Part shown: in pieces, positions 32,901-34,126 of the stretch
Position numbering within the stretch: the first letter of the stretch is position 1
Layout: each line of letters starts with the position of its first letter
Assembly: GCA_018242145.1 (NCBI GenBank)
Contig: JAFECN010000090.1
Coordinates: forward strand, 1-34,126
Direction: 5' to 3'
Source of the DNA: Pseudomonadota bacterium
GTDB lineage: Bacteria > Pseudomonadota > Alphaproteobacteria > Micropepsales > Micropepsaceae
DNA length: 34,126 nt
Translations under genes and position numbers: made by a program
The notes under the pieces: generated by a model
The model's input: only the letters and a program-made list of their open reading frames with translations
Databases searched by the model: none
Told to the model about the DNA's origin: nothing

Positions 32901-33269
32901 GGTGCCCGGATAACTCGGCGGCGCCAGATCGACGGCGAAACGGTTGGCGGAGATGGAGGTGTGCAGCCGGGCATCCTGCGACAACGCGATGCGCAGCGTG
33001 AGGCCGTTGGGATCGAGCCGCGCATTGGCGACGTAATCGCCGAAGCCGCGCGTGACGGCGGCGGGATCGATTCCCATCCGGCGGTCGGCCTTTACCGTGA
33101 CGACGCCGCTGGTCATCTGCGCGCTGACATGCGCGGCGGGATCGAAGGTGAAGACGATGCGGCCGAAGCCGCCGTCGCTGGAGGTGGTCACACTGTCGGC
33201 AAAAGCGGATGAAGCGGCGAACGCCAAAAGCGCCGCCGCCATCATCGCAACTTTCGTCAGACCGTTCAT
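29958..33269 (-). CDS. Secreted TPR-repeat protein of 1103 residues, flagella-linked
   Basis: A clear signal peptide (MNGLTKVAMMAAALLAFAAS, cut near SAFA-DS) sends this protein to the periplasm. Residues about 25-240 are beta-rich, with segments such as FGRIVFTFDPAAHV and YSNFSRVVFDWTKTVAY that resemble AMIN-type modules. A Pro/Ala-rich linker follows (about 265-330), then more beta strands to about 520. From about 560 to the end are helical TPR/SEL-like repeats (for example DALAAIRDTRIAGLPDDVN). It lies 57 nt downstream of the MotE-like gene, so a flagellar or envelope-scaffold role is likely. No enzymatic motif is visible. Confidence 0.65.
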   Translation of the reverse strand: MNGLTKVAMMAAALLAFAASSAFADSVTTSSDGGFGRIVFTFDPAAHVSAQMTSGVVTVKADRRMGIDPAAVTRGFGDYVANARLDPNGLTLRIALSQDARLHTSISANRFAVDLAPPSYPGTPPDLPPPPPKVAPPADVAKLPVLSIRAGAYSNFSRVVFDWTKTVAYRINPGTGHLTIRFEAAERPDFSAFERIAPPWVKLAGWRVENGGTVVDFTADPGSRYHDFRDGAHVVLDVLSPKTDADAYKPPGDKSSYAVKTLAAANTPPARDTAKPDAAKAAAQAQALVDAQSKQAAPAPSAPQQTADANATAQVPAPAPITAGGQRTRDGAVILFANAAYHPTAVFERGATVWIVLDGAPPVDIAKLRAALGDFPSSLDVSSGNGTSIVRVTLKQPEPVAADAVAGNLRVTIAPQIGRQPIAIGFVRNDDAPNGAYLTTLVPGAERAITMDDPTVGDTLTIIPAIPGRGMIAQKSFVDFNAIPTAAGLVIVPLADDLAVGVNKSRIRIGRPNGLVLDTNTQVAAASPADLMRPGDGPTFIDFVKWAKAPGKGFLDSERRLRAMITKQKPQDVNKARRVMARFYVANQFAAEALGLVNLMQATDPTLQGDPQLQIIRAASDYMMGRNNDAHNILAAAAFDNDPHAAFWRGLVEAALGNEADAKKALAMADPVLSHYPVDWQSRARIAEAEAALAAGSLENADAALSKLPRDLPKPLLLDSEIARAKLYARENRKRDAFALFDAVEKSGDERAAAQAIYAHVEAGLQTKTMTVADAIDRLEALRYRWRGDALELKTLRKLGALYFQTKRWRDGLTVLRIASRNFPEDESARKAQDEMRAAFVQLYLKGAADKMSPVQALALFYDFIDLTPIGPDGDEMIRRMADRLMAVDLLGPAAKLLAYQVNNRLDGVARAQVAARLSMIELLDHKPKDALAAIRDTRIAGLPDDVNHQRMILEARALAALKQWDAALDIIALDEAPDSQRLRADIYWESGNWAVAGQKAEELLGDAWSDKNPLSADDRTEVMRAAIAYSLANDEPSLDRLRDHFGPKMAASKDASAFTVVTQNISAQGAQFRDLAGQIASIDTLESFMKDFKRRYENNAVN

Positions 33270-33326
33270 GCCCCGTCTTTATGTATGCCCGTTCCGTCAG
33301 TGTCGGTGATTCGGGCCGGTTTCGTC

Positions 33327-34126
33327 TCAGCCGCCTTTGGCTTTCGCCGCGGGTGGTTCGGATGGTTTGGCTGGCGCGGCGGCAGCCTGTTTCTTCGCTT
33401 CGGGCTTGGCCGGCGGCGTCGCTGATGCCGGCTTGGGTGCCGCCGGTTTCGGCGCGTTCGCGGCAGCCTGTTGCGCGGGCGCTTTGGCATCCGGCTTGGC
33501 TTCGGCGGGCGCAGGCTCCGGTTTCGCGGGCGCCGTGTTCGCCTGCGTGGCCGGCGGATTTGCCGCCGCCTCGGGCGTTGCCGGTGCGTTGGTGGTGGGC
33601 GCCGCGGCCGGATCGACGGAGGCGATCTGCTGGGCCGCGGGCGCTTCGGGCGCATTCGCCGCGGCGACGGCGGCGGGCGCCGATTGCGGCAGCTTCAGGC
33701 GATTGGCCAGACGCACGGTGAGCTTCTCGGCCATGTCTGGCTGCATCTTGGCGAGGATCGCGCCCAAGACGTCCGACTTCATCTGCGCGGCGACGTTCAA
33801 CTCCACGGTGTCGTCCAGCGAATTGAAGATGCGCGCGGCATCCGCGGGCTTCATCGAGGAATAGGTCTTCACCAGCGCGGTGAGCTGCGCCTGCTCGGCG
33901 GCGTCGCGCTGGCCCAGAAGCTTCTGCATCGTCGTCTGCAGATCTTTCAGCGCGGCGATCTTGCCGTCCACGCGCTGTTCGGCGGCGGCGATCAGATTGG
34001 CCTGCATGTTCAGCGACTGCTCGCGCGCGTCCAGTTGCTGGCGGCGCTTGGAGAGCGAGGTCAGCACGTCCACTTCGGCGGCGCTGTTGGATTCGGAATC
34101 GTCGATCACCGGATCGGCGACGGCGA
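33327..34126 (-). CDS. MotE-like flagellar protein, N-terminus beyond window
   Basis: The visible part starts AVADPVIDDSESNS and stays open to the right edge, so the start and any membrane segment lie outside. VDVLTSLSKRRQQLDAREQS and MQANLIAAAEQRVDGKIAAL form a coiled coil. KTYSSMKPADAARIFNSLDD, then VLGAILAKMQPDMAEKLT, is the MgtE-N/FliG-middle-like module of MotE, the chaperone for the MotC stator protein in rhizobia. The last 120 residues or so are an Ala/Pro/Lys low-complexity tail (for example APAKPEPAPAEAKPD), unusually long for the family. Confidence 0.72.
   Translation of the reverse strand, partial: AVADPVIDDSESNSAAEVDVLTSLSKRRQQLDAREQSLNMQANLIAAAEQRVDGKIAALKDLQTTMQKLLGQRDAAEQAQLTALVKTYSSMKPADAARIFNSLDDTVELNVAAQMKSDVLGAILAKMQPDMAEKLTVRLANRLKLPQSAPAAVAAANAPEAPAAQQIASVDPAAAPTTNAPATPEAAANPPATQANTAPAKPEPAPAEAKPDAKAPAQQAAANAPKPAAPKPASATPPAKPEAKKQAAAAPAKPSEPPAAKAKGG

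Noticed and set aside
29946-33212. 1088-codon open frame on the plus strand
   Set aside because: It is antisense to the secreted TPR protein, which has a real signal peptide and repeats. The reverse translation is His/Arg/Gly-rich noise.
1-34126. CRISPR arrays, tRNA and rRNA genes
   Set aside because: No regularly spaced direct repeats, no cloverleaf-forming sequence with a TTCGA arm, and no rRNA signatures were seen in the window.

Overview
The window is GC-rich, densely coded chromosomal DNA from an alphaproteobacterium. The evidence is the flagellar gene types (a stand-alone FlgJ rod-binding domain, an FlbY/FlgN-like protein, a MotE-like protein), CtrA-type TTAA-N7-TTAA boxes, a GTTC-N7-GTTC LexA box and the palindromic repeat families. 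The gene set recalls the Caulobacter flm/flaEY region, but nothing here fixes the genus.

Region 1 (1-13729) is a nonulosonic-acid and flagellin-glycosylation locus. A leftward operon runs from a sulfotransferase (9477) through a zinc-ribbon methyltransferase, a split transketolase, an SDR reductase, an ATP-grasp ligase, a GH57-like protein and pseB to a pseC cut by the left edge. Most junctions overlap by 1-4 nt. Divergent from it are a short NeuB/PseI-family synthase and a PseF-PseG fusion. Facing these is a TPR-glycosyltransferase that resembles FlmG, the Caulobacter flagellin glycosyltransferase. So pseudaminic-type sugar synthesis, sugar transfer and an unassigned five-gene decoration cassette sit together. 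The acetyltransferase PseH is not in the window.

Region 2 (13753-18720) is flagellar. It holds a large beta-propeller protein (FlaEY-like) behind two CtrA-type boxes, and a leftward flgI / rod-binding / flbY-like operon.

Region 3 (18954-26153) is a rightward housekeeping operon for cell-envelope remodelling: phosphoglycerate mutase, EnvC-like factor, two tandem S41 carboxy-terminal proteases, a YibQ-type divergent polysaccharide deacetylase, RppH and an alpha/beta hydrolase. It parallels the enterobacterial gpmM-envC-yibQ order with a non-homologous mutase.

Region 4 (26154-29957) is accessory. It has an AT-rich regulatory segment with a LexA box and two leftward terminators, a small two-gene unit, and then two lower-GC genes. 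Each of those lies between inverted copies of a short repeat, next to a frameshifted serine-recombinase remnant and several large palindromic repeats.

Region 5 (29958-34126) holds a secreted TPR protein and a MotE-like flagellar protein cut by the right edge.

The best candidate for something undescribed is the transketolase / SDR / ATP-grasp / GH57-like cassette inside the pse locus. Next are the palindromic repeat carried in frame inside the GH57-like gene and the repeat-flanked single-gene modules of region 4.
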